Both the position numbers and the translations under genes were made by a program. Positions 26,123 through 32,028 of a DNA stretch of 55,478 nucleotides are shown here, piece by piece (the stretch's first letter is position 1; the number at the start of each line of letters is the position of its first letter). Below the pieces are notes generated by a model. The model saw nothing but the letters and a program-made list of their open reading frames with translations. It had not been told where the DNA came from and did no database searches. This DNA is from Blastocatellia bacterium (GTDB lineage: Bacteria; Acidobacteriota; Blastocatellia; UBA7656; JADIYM01). The stretch is taken from assembly GCA_021463145.1 (NCBI GenBank), contig JAJTWZ010000025.1, positions 1 to 55,478 on the forward strand, read 5' to 3'.

Positions 26123-26469
26123 CAGGCAACTTCTGGGGGCGCCGGGCCTTCGAGCCTGCGAATGCGCGCTTCGTGATCAACCACGTGATGACCGAGGGAG
26201 TTCACCGAGTCGGCGATGCCTTCGGCGATGTCGATCATTCGGGAGATGGCATCGCGGCATTCCACCGCGATCTCACCGATCTCGGCCTGCTGACGCTCGA
26301 CGGCGCCCGCAAGGGTGCCCACGGTGCCAGCAAGCGCGTCCACACGCCCCGCCACTTCATCCACGCGGACGGCAAGACTGTCGAGCTTTGCCGACAGGGC
26401 TGCGTCGTGTTCAACGAGGAACTCCATAGTGCGCTCGATGCGCTCGAATCGCTTTTCGTGTGAGTCCAC
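26122..26469 (-). CDS. Coiled-coil protein, 115 aa
   Basis: The GTG at 26469 is preferred because GGAGGAA lies seven bases upstream; an ATG at 26499 gives a longer form. Nearly the whole protein is a heptad-rich helix (MEFLVEHDAALSAKLDSL, VRVDEVAGRVDALAG, ...), predicting a long coiled coil. No enzyme motif. Translationally coupled to the regulator gene. Could be a structural partner; function is unknown. Confidence 0.7.
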   Translation of the reverse strand: MDSHEKRFERIERTMEFLVEHDAALSAKLDSLAVRVDEVAGRVDALAGTVGTLAGAVERQQAEIGEIAVECRDAISRMIDIAEGIADSVNSLGHHVVDHEARIRRLEGPAPPEVA

Positions 26470-26534
26470 GTCTGATTCCTCCGGACTGAAAGTGTACATC
26501 GTTTCGAAGCCAGATGGCCCGACGAGCCACGCGA

Positions 26535-26939
26535 TTAGCGCGACGCCAGGCGGTGCAGCTTCGTGGCCACGGCGACGAGTCGCTCGCGGCCCGGAACGTA
26601 CTCTGGAATCCGCGACGAACAGAGGAGTGTCGCGAGCTGCGCGAAGACATCGCGGCGCGCCCGCGCCGTCGACCAGGCGGCGCCGGCGATCGCGGCGTCG
26701 TCCTTCGTCGACCAGCCGGCAAACACGAGGCCGTCGTCGAGTCCGCGAACGGCCTCGATGTGAAGATCGCCGATCGCAAGACTGCCCTCGCGAACGGTGG
26801 CGCGAAGCGACTCGACGAGCGGAGCGAGGTTGATGTCGAGACGGCCGCGCCTCGGCTCGAGAACGAGCCCGGTCGCCGTTTCGAGACGCGAGACAGCGCG
26901 GCCGCGATGATCGAAAACTGTGGACGTCCACGTGGGCAC
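26535..26939 (-). CDS. Hypothetical protein, 134 aa
   Basis: GTG 26939 is chosen because AAAAGGAGACC precedes it; the longer frame to 27131 overlaps the preceding gene. The ribosome site sits in the loop of a small GGAAA/TTTCC stem. The protein is a mixed alpha/beta sequence (LDINLAPLVESLRATVREGSLAIGD split, then a helical C-terminus). No family recognised. A 13-bp perfect stem (26993-27005 with 27014-27026) separates it from the upstream gene. Confidence 0.65.
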   Translation of the reverse strand: MPTWTSTVFDHRGRAVSRLETATGLVLEPRRGRLDINLAPLVESLRATVREGSLAIGDLHIEAVRGLDDGLVFAGWSTKDDAAIAGAAWSTARARRDVFAQLATLLCSSRIPEYVPGRERLVAVATKLHRLASR

Positions 26940-27006
26940 GGAAAGGTCTCCTTTTCCGGTCCGGGCAACCGGCGCGCCGCAACGGCGAGTTGCCAGTCGG
27001 TCCGGA

Positions 27007-27432
27007 CTACCGGCCGGACCGACTGGCGAGAACCTGGCCGATCCAGCCGGGAGCGGAAGGCTCGGGTCGGGACGCCCGACTTCGCTCCTTCGGCGTGCCT
27101 TTCGGCGCGCCGATGTTTGGTTCGAGGGCAACGGCCGCCCGCAATTCTGCCGCGGCGGCGGCGAACGACTCGATGCGCGTGAAGCCGGTGGGTCGAATGA
27201 CGTGAAGTTCCCCTCGGAACTCGAGCACGTCGCCGATGGATGTGGACCTGCAAGGCGTCGCGACGACGGCGCGAATGTGCGGCCGTTCGGTCCATGGCCG
27301 GCTTCCGAACTGCTGGGACGTCGCCAAGGCGACGTCGAGCGAGTGCGTCTTGATTTCGGCGACGAGAACGTAGGTGACCGAATGTTCCTCGTCGCCGTCT
27401 TGGAGTGTCGTTGCGTGATGGACGCGGATCAC
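27007..27432 (-). CDS. YodL-like domain protein, 141 aa
   Basis: GTG 27432 overlaps the stop of the preceding gene (GTGA). The central motif CRSTSIGDVLEFRGELHVI matches the R-S-x-S-V-G-D-V core of YodL-like proteins and is shared with the upstream gene (CRSTSVGDVIEIAGALHIV), so the two are paralogues. The N-terminal strand-rich part VTYVLVAEIKTHSLDVALA also parallels the partner. YodL-like domains are common on mobile elements; biochemical role unknown. The last 40 residues are basic. Confidence 0.72.
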   Translation of the reverse strand: MIRVHHATTLQDGDEEHSVTYVLVAEIKTHSLDVALATSQQFGSRPWTERPHIRAVVATPCRSTSIGDVLEFRGELHVIRPTGFTRIESFAAAAAELRAAVALEPNIGAPKGTPKERSRASRPEPSAPGWIGQVLASRSGR

Positions 27433-28046
27433 GAGGCCCGCGTCCGCAGCTGGTGGTAGAGAATGGAGCGCGGATGGGCGCTCACGTACAGGCCGAGAAA
27501 AGACGACGAATGGGCCTCCTCGAGGGCCTGCTCGAAGCTCCCGACGACGCCGAAGCCGACGTCGCGCACGATATGGAGCGCGCCGGCGATTTCGATGACG
27601 TCGCCGACCGATGTCGACCGGCAGTTCGTGCCGGCGAGAGAGCTGACGCCGTCGCCTGCCGCCCACGGCGATTCGAGATTCTGCGACATCTCGAACGCGG
27701 TCTCGGGGTCCGCGGTCGGGACGTCGGCGACGGCCCTGTAGACGAGCGTGTGGCAGCCGGCGAGCTGCGCGAGTTCGTCAAGGTCGAGATGGTGGATACG
27801 AGCCGTGGCCGAAGCATCCGGCGCCGGCTCGCCGTCCGGCACCTCGGCGTCGGGCGCCGGTTCTGGCACCAACCCCTCGTGGATTGTGAGCAGCGCCCAC
27901 ATCGCGGCGACCGCGGCTGCGGCGAGCAGCAGAAGCGAGATGGTGACCGTGACGGTGCGCTCGGGCCAGGGCGGAAGACCTGTGACGAGCCCGAGGGCGA
28001 GACCGATGACGGCGGCGGAGACGGCGCGACGGGTCGAGCGGTTCAT
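27429..28046 (-). CDS. Membrane-anchored YodL-like domain protein, 205 aa
   Basis: ATG 28046 overlaps the preceding stop (ATGA). Two hydrophobic helices (about residues 10-24 and 32-54) are followed by an acidic Pro-rich linker. The YodL-like region then shows TLVYRAVADVP and CRSTSVGDVIEIAGALHIV. The soluble domain is homologous to the next gene in the operon, so a membrane form and a soluble form of the same domain are made together through overlapping start-stop codons. Confidence 0.75.
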   Translation of the reverse strand: MNRSTRRAVSAAVIGLALGLVTGLPPWPERTVTVTISLLLLAAAAVAAMWALLTIHEGLVPEPAPDAEVPDGEPAPDASATARIHHLDLDELAQLAGCHTLVYRAVADVPTADPETAFEMSQNLESPWAAGDGVSSLAGTNCRSTSVGDVIEIAGALHIVRDVGFGVVGSFEQALEEAHSSSFLGLYVSAHPRSILYHQLRTRAS

Positions 28047-28423
28047 CGGGACACCTGCTCGAGCAGTTCGCAGACGTGAAGCCGGCCGTGACGGTCGTCG
28101 ACCATGACGCCGGTGTCCGAGATGACTCCGGACTTCTCGAGCGCGGCGACGATGCCGCGGCACGGTCCGGAGTCGGAGACGAGGACCGTATCGAGGTGTC
28201 GGAGCGGCACGTTGGAGTCGACGGGGAACGTCGGCGTGGCGACCAGTGCCCCGGATCGCTCGTCGACGATGACCAGGCGGTGCTGGCCATTGCGGTAGAA
28301 GCCCGAGTGGACGGCGACGACGCTGCGGCCGTGAAAGGAAAACGGTTCGCCGAGCGAGCGAACTGCAGTCGGCCGCCGGCGGCTGACGACGGTGGAAACG
28401 TGCGAGGTGATGTGACGGGTCAC
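28043..28423 (-). CDS. Hypothetical protein, 126 aa
   Basis: GTG 28423 has GGGAGGT upstream. The C-terminal portion (LEKSGVISDTGVMVDDRHGRLHVCEL) resembles the end of the 196-aa product of 29384-29974 (LVAAGVVTDTGRVTWSGRTLFHVV), suggesting a shared small domain. No known family. First gene of a three-gene set with overlapping start and stop codons. Confidence 0.68.
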   Translation of the reverse strand: MTRHITSHVSTVVSRRRPTAVRSLGEPFSFHGRSVVAVHSGFYRNGQHRLVIVDERSGALVATPTFPVDSNVPLRHLDTVLVSDSGPCRGIVAALEKSGVISDTGVMVDDRHGRLHVCELLEQVSR

Positions 28424-28455
28424 GAGATACCTCCCGGAATCGGATTGGGCAGGGA

Positions 28456-28572
28456 GCGTTCCGTCGGACGGGACGGAACGCAGAAAGGGAAGCGGGCCTT
28501 CGGGCGACCGGGAAACGCCCGATCGCCCGAGGCCCGCAGGTGTTGGCCGGACCGGGAGTCCCCGATCCGGCC
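28456..28572 (-). terminator. Three consecutive stem-loops after ssb
   Basis: Between ssb and the next gene lie GGCCGGA/TCCGGCC (28545-28572), a 15-bp stem GCGGGCC...GGCCCGC (28492-28537, one bulge) and GCGTTCCGTC/GACGGAACGC (28456-28481). On the minus strand the middle one is followed by CTTCCCTTTCT. They probably end or attenuate transcription after ssb. Confidence 0.55.
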
Positions 28573-28585
28573 CGCAAGTCCCGTC

Positions 28586-28990
28586 CTAGAACGGGATCGA
28601 ATCGTCGTCGATGACGCCATCGTCCGACGGCGCGGCGTCGGCGTTCGCGCCAGCCGAGGCGGCCTTGGCTTCGCCCTTCGCGCCGATGAACTTCAGGTCG
28701 GTGGCGTTGACCTCGAGCGACGTGCGCTTGTTGCCGTCGCGGTCCGTGTACTCGCGCAGCGAGACGCGGCCTTCGACGTAGACCTGCGAGCCCTTGGCGA
28801 GGTACTTCTCGGCGACCTCGGCCAGCTTCTGCCAGGTGGTGACCTTGAACCAGGTCGTGACGTCCGAATCGCCCTTCTTCTCGGTCGTGGCGACCGAGAA
28901 GTCGCAGACGGGGGTGCCGGCCGGCGTCGAGCGGAGCTCCGGGTTCCTGCCGAGGTACCCGACGATGATGATCTTGTTGAACGAAGCCAT
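28586..28990 (-). CDS. ssb: Single-stranded DNA-binding protein
   Basis: 134 aa, GAAGGAGAA upstream of ATG 28990. Residues 1-105 are a typical SSB OB fold (MASFNKIIIVGYLGRNPELR, TPVCDFSVAT, TTWFKVTTW, KGSQVYVEGR). A short Ala-rich linker follows, then the acidic tip DDDSIPF that recruits replication and repair partners. Plasmid-borne ssb genes often help the incoming single strand and reduce SOS induction after conjugation, which fits this context. Confidence 0.96.
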   Translation of the reverse strand: MASFNKIIIVGYLGRNPELRSTPAGTPVCDFSVATTEKKGDSDVTTWFKVTTWQKLAEVAEKYLAKGSQVYVEGRVSLREYTDRDGNKRTSLEVNATDLKFIGAKGEAKAASAGANADAAPSDDGVIDDDSIPF

Positions 28991-29016
28991 TGAAGTTGTT
29001 CTCCTTCGGAAGTTGT

Positions 29017-29070
29017 GGTTCGGCCCCGACCGGGCCGTCGCTTGCGACGTGGCCCGGCTCGGGGTGAACC
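29017..29070. repeat. Stem-loop element, copy 1
   Basis: 54-bp inverted repeat beginning GGTTCGGCCCCGAC and ending TCGGGGTGAACC, with inner CGGGCC/GGCCCG and GTCGC/GCGAC pairing. Nearly the same sequence recurs at 29319-29374; the two copies flank the 60-aa gene. Confidence 0.75.
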
Positions 29071-29115
29071 CAGAGTTACCGGATGGGGTATGCGTGGTGG
29101 CAGCCCCGCTGCGGA

Positions 29116-29298
29116 CTAGGACTCGGCCTGGAGGGCAGCGATGTCCGATTCGATGAGTCGCAGGGCGTCGCGATCTTCCTCGAGGCGGGTCCTGCAATCT
29201 GTCTTCGAGAGCGCCCCAGCCTTGAACATCACGTTGATCGCAGTGATGTTGTCGATCAGCTCTTCGCGTGCCGCGTGCAGCTGCTCGAGCCTCGTCAT
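29116..29298 (-). CDS. Small helical protein, 60 aa
   Basis: Starts at ATG 29298, or at the GTG three codons earlier; neither has a good ribosome site, which lowers confidence. The sequence is a continuous charged helix (LEQLHAAREELIDNITA, LEEDRDALRLIESD) with coiled-coil character. It is bracketed by two copies of a stem-loop element like a cassette. Function is unknown. Confidence 0.5.
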   Translation of the reverse strand: MTRLEQLHAAREELIDNITAINVMFKAGALSKTDCRTRLEEDRDALRLIESDIAALQAES

Positions 29299-29318
29299 GA
29301 CGTTCACATCGACTACCG

Positions 29319-29374
29319 GGTTCGGCCCCGACCGGGCCGTCGCCAGGGCGACGTGGCCCGGCTCGGGGTGAACC
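29319..29374. repeat. Stem-loop element, copy 2
   Basis: 56-bp inverted repeat nearly identical to 29017-29070; the differences are in the tip (GTCGCCAGGGCGAC instead of GTCGCTTGCGAC). Lies between the 196-aa gene and the 60-aa gene. Confidence 0.75.
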
Positions 29375-29383
29375 GCGAGCTGG

Positions 29384-29974
29384 CTATGCGCATTCGGCGT
29401 AATCGTGGCGCACGGCGACCGCCGCCTCCCGATCGGGAAGCGGCGAGACGTCGACGACGTGAAAGAGGGTCCGCCCGGACCAGGTGACGCGGCCCGTATC
29501 GGTCACGACGCCGGCCGCGACGAGCGCCTGGAGGGCGCCTCGCGTGGAGGCGCCGACGAGTATTGCCGCCTGGTTCGGGCCGAGCCCGAGCCCGGGCAGC
29601 CACCGCGTGAGTTCGAGCGTCCGGCCCGGGAACGGTTCGGACAGGGCGAGAAGCACCCCGCCGCGCGCGTAGCGCGCCTGCTGGAGCTTTCGCGGCCTGC
29701 CGCGAAGGGTCACGGTCTCCGGACGGTCGAAGACGCGTCCCCAGCCGGGATGTGAGCCGGAACGCTCAACGATGTAGCCGTAGAGAGCGTCGTCGATTTC
29801 GACGAACGGCGACGCGACGCGCGAGAGCAGCGCAGGATTGGAAACGTACTGCTCGAACACGGGCCGCGTGGACGGCGCGTCCCACGTGACCTCGAACGTG
29901 AAGTCGTGGATCCACCGATTGTACGAGATGACGACGGTCGAATCGCCGTCGCGACCGCGAAGCCTGAGATACAT
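29384..29974 (-). CDS. Hypothetical protein, 196 aa
   Basis: ATG 29974 follows AAGGAGG. N-terminal beta-strands (MYLRLRGRDGDSTVVISYNRW) lead to a basic middle. The C-terminal ~70 residues (AAILVGASTRGALQALVAAGVVTDTG) may form a small helical domain shared with the 126-aa protein. No known family. It lies 11 bases after the DUF4326 gene and is probably co-translated. Confidence 0.68.
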   Translation of the reverse strand: MYLRLRGRDGDSTVVISYNRWIHDFTFEVTWDAPSTRPVFEQYVSNPALLSRVASPFVEIDDALYGYIVERSGSHPGWGRVFDRPETVTLRGRPRKLQQARYARGGVLLALSEPFPGRTLELTRWLPGLGLGPNQAAILVGASTRGALQALVAAGVVTDTGRVTWSGRTLFHVVDVSPLPDREAAVAVRHDYAECA

Positions 29975-29985
29975 CGCGCTCCTCC

Positions 29986-30276
29986 TTACTTGCGTCCGTC
30001 GCGGACGCGTTCGATCCATTCGCTGATGACGTCGGCGTGGCAGCGCAACGGCGCGCACCAGCAGACGAGCGTGCCGTCAAGCGACGCCGCGAGGCGTTCG
30101 ATCTCGGCGCGCTGCGGGCCGTTCTCCTGCATTCGCTCCTGGAGCCACTGCGCGTAGGCGTCGACGACGCCGTCGCGCTGGCTCTCGTCGCGCATCGCGA
30201 ACGGGTTGCCCAGCGGGCTCGGGCGTCCGACGTATTCGCCGCGATCGCCGCGGCGACGGTTGCCGACCTTCCACAT
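29986..30276 (-). CDS. DUF4326 domain protein
   Basis: 96 aa. The diagnostic stretches YVGRPSPLGNPFAM, DAYAQWLQERM and LVCWCAPLRCHADVI are those of DUF4326, a small cysteine/histidine-bearing family frequent in phages and plasmids with no assigned activity. GGAGGTG precedes ATG 30276 and is paired with an upstream arm in a leader hairpin. Confidence 0.88.
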   Translation of the reverse strand: MWKVGNRRRGDRGEYVGRPSPLGNPFAMRDESQRDGVVDAYAQWLQERMQENGPQRAEIERLAASLDGTLVCWCAPLRCHADVISEWIERVRDGRK

Positions 30277-30286
30277 TGGATTGGCA

Positions 30287-30343
30287 CCTCCACCGAAGAG
30301 TCAGACGGGTCGCGAAGGCGTTCGTCTGACTCGGTAGTGGAGG
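30287..30343 (-). promoter_or_regulatory. Leader hairpin covering the DUF4326 ribosome site
   Basis: On the minus-strand RNA, CCTCCAC (30343-30337) pairs with GTGGAGG (30293-30287), which is the Shine-Dalgarno. A perfect inner 10-bp stem GAGTCAGACG/CGTCTGACTC (30332-30323 with 30307-30298) holds it. Same logic as the leaders at 25504 and 30918. Confidence 0.65.
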
Positions 30344-30368
30344 CGACGGGCAATGGCAAACCGGAGGG

Positions 30369-30914
30369 CTATCCGGCCGAAAGCGCCCGAACGAAGACCT
30401 GCCAGGAAGTCCACAGGTTGAGGATGTCCCGGCCGCACCCGTCTGCATACCGGATGCAGTTGCCGGTGCCGCTCGGGGATCCGTCGTAGAGTGCCAGGAG
30501 CAGATCGCAGCGGTCGACCATCCATTCGTTGCGCGCCTGCATCGACCGGGCCGAAAACGATTCGGAGCTGACGATGACAACCTCGGCCGCGCGCCCAAGA
30601 AGCGCCTGGTACTCACGCTGAGACGATTCGGGCCATCGCGCTTCCTGGCCTTCGCAGGGAACGGCGGCGACAAACGGGATTGCGAGCTCGACTGCGGCCG
30701 TCGCCAGAGCCTGGTCCCAACCGAGCGCCATACCGGAGATCACGCGGTCCGGTCGAAGTGCCTTGAGCCACGCCCGGGTGAATCGGCACAGAGTGGAGTC
30801 GGCCCGAGCTCCGAACCCGAGCAGCTTCTGCGGCCTGTGACCCGTTCCGGCAATCGTGCGGCCCCGGAGCTGATCGCTGACGTCCCGGCGAAACTCGACT
30901 TGAACGACTGACAT
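30369..30914 (-). CDS. SLOG-family (DUF1273/YpsA-like) protein
   Basis: 181 aa from ATG 30914 (GGAGGTG upstream). Conserved blocks in order: GTGHRPQKL (about 28-36), VISGMALGWDQALATAA (about 58-74), VAAVPCEGQEARWP, RNEWMVDRCDLLLALYDG and GTGNCIRYA. These are the Rossmann-like nucleotide-binding motifs of the SLOG/DprA-like superfamily, whose members sense or process nucleotide-derived ligands, often in phage and plasmid conflict systems. The ligand cannot be told from sequence. First gene of the long minus-strand series. Confidence 0.88.
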   Translation of the reverse strand: MSVVQVEFRRDVSDQLRGRTIAGTGHRPQKLLGFGARADSTLCRFTRAWLKALRPDRVISGMALGWDQALATAAVELAIPFVAAVPCEGQEARWPESSQREYQALLGRAAEVVIVSSESFSARSMQARNEWMVDRCDLLLALYDGSPSGTGNCIRYADGCGRDILNLWTSWQVFVRALSAG

Positions 30915-30917
30915 CTC

Positions 30918-30982
30918 GGGCACCTCCAAAGAGGGAATCCTTCAGAGCGAGCGATTGAAGGATTCCCGCTTCGGAGGTGCCC
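30918..30982 (-). promoter_or_regulatory. Leader hairpin covering the SLOG-gene ribosome site
   Basis: On the minus-strand RNA, GGGCACCTCC (30982-30973) pairs perfectly with GGAGGTGCCC (30927-30918), which contains the Shine-Dalgarno. A perfect inner 12-bp stem GGGAATCCTTCA/TGAAGGATTCCC (30967-30956 with 30944-30933) closes it. Confidence 0.75.
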
Positions 30983-31559
30983 GTGATCAAAGCGCTGCAA
31001 CGTCGCGCGGCGCAGACGGCGAGCTGACCGACTACGGGCTGGACTCAATCGCAGGAACCCCACAGCGAGCGCCATTAGGACCGCGTGGCGGTCCTAATGG
31101 CGCGAGCGGAGCGTTGTCCCGTTTGAGGCGAGAGCGCGCGTGTAGCGTGTTTTCGGGCCGCAGCGGCCCGGGGCCGTGTCGGCAGCTCCCGGAGCCGGCC
31201 GGCCTTCGGGTTCCAAGCTCTCCCGACGGCGACAGCACGTGGTCGACGACGACTGCTCAGGTGTCGCCCCTCCGGTGGCTCGTGTCGTGCGGTTGCGCGT
31301 CGAGCGCCCGGGCGATGCCGTTTCCCGTCTTCGGTGGCCACGGGCCACCGCGTCGGATGTCGTGATGGAGGGCTCGCCCGACATCCGGCATCCGCCTGGA
31401 GAGTGACCGGAGGGGAACCGGGCAACCTCAGGTCGGGGCTGTCTATTTGTCGAGATTCCGCGCAAGCGGCCGAAGGACGAAGATGCTCTCACTCGAAGAG
31501 TGGCATCCGAGCTAGCTAGTTTCCCTGACCCGGCTCGTGGAGCGGGTTGAAGTTCATGA
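30983..31559. other. Gene-free region with strong palindromes
   Basis: About 580 bases with no supported coding sequence. A 16-bp perfect stem with a 3-base loop occupies 31069-31103 (GCGCCATTAGGACCGC, GTG, complement). CGGGCCGC-A-GCGGCCCG is at about 31157-31173, and GGTGGCC/GGCCACC near 31332-31348. It marks the upstream boundary of the minus-strand plasmid gene series and probably contains its promoter. Confidence 0.5.
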
Positions 31560-31733
31560 TCAGGGAAAGCTTGTCGTGTGCTCCGTCCGACACCCACGCG
31601 TAGGTGTCGTATTGTCGGCGGCCGGTTCGTTGAGGACGGCCAAGGCTTCACGATGGCTCGAGGCCTGTGTGGGCAGTCCGACGGTGGTGAAAAGAATCGC
31701 TGCTATCACAAACATGAACAGCGGTTTCATCAT
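31560..31733 (-). CDS. Small secreted peptide
   Basis: 57 aa from ATG 31733 (GGGAGA upstream; ATG 31730 is an alternative). Residues 1-25 form a typical signal peptide (KPLFMFVIAAILFTTVGLPTQA). The mature part is about 30 residues and includes one cysteine. Function is unknown; it may also be a truncated remnant of a longer exported protein. Confidence 0.5.
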   Translation of the reverse strand: MMKPLFMFVIAAILFTTVGLPTQASSHREALAVLNEPAADNTTPTRGCRTEHTTSFP

Positions 31734-31840
31734 TTCTGTCTCCCTGTTCTCACGCGTGCGCCCCGCGCTCACGCGAAAACCCGATGCAGTCGCTCAATGA
31801 GGATCTCTATGCCGAGGCTTAAGCAATCGGATGTCTGGCG

Positions 31841-31946
31841 CTCTGCGTCTCTGCGAGTCCACCGAGTTCTCTGCGAGAAACGCATGCGTAGGCACGTGTT
31901 TCTCGAAGAGAACGCAAAGAACTCGCAATGAACACAGAGACGCTGC
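31841..31946. repeat. Large imperfect palindrome (REP-like), copy 1
   Basis: Inverted arms of about 45 bases around GCATGCGTAGGCAC, containing CTCTGCGTCTCTGCGAG, GTTCTCTGCGAGAAAC and their approximate complements. The same word style (CTTTGCGAG, TTCTCGCAA) forms the palindrome at 36501-36600. The two flank the pair of beta-helix genes. Confidence 0.6.
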
Positions 31947-32028
31947 GATCAGTCCCGCACCCCGAAGATCGCGCTTCCGACGCGGACTTCCGGCTTTCGC
32001 CCGCGTGGCCTTGCCCGCTCGAACCCGA

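Noticed and set aside
29017-29374. Integron attC sites around the 60-aa gene
   Set aside because: The stem-loops lack the conserved RYYYAAC/GTTRRRY boxes and no integron integrase is present.
31094-31651. 185-aa minus-strand open frame
   Set aside because: Runs through strong palindromes, Arg/Thr-rich, no ribosome site.
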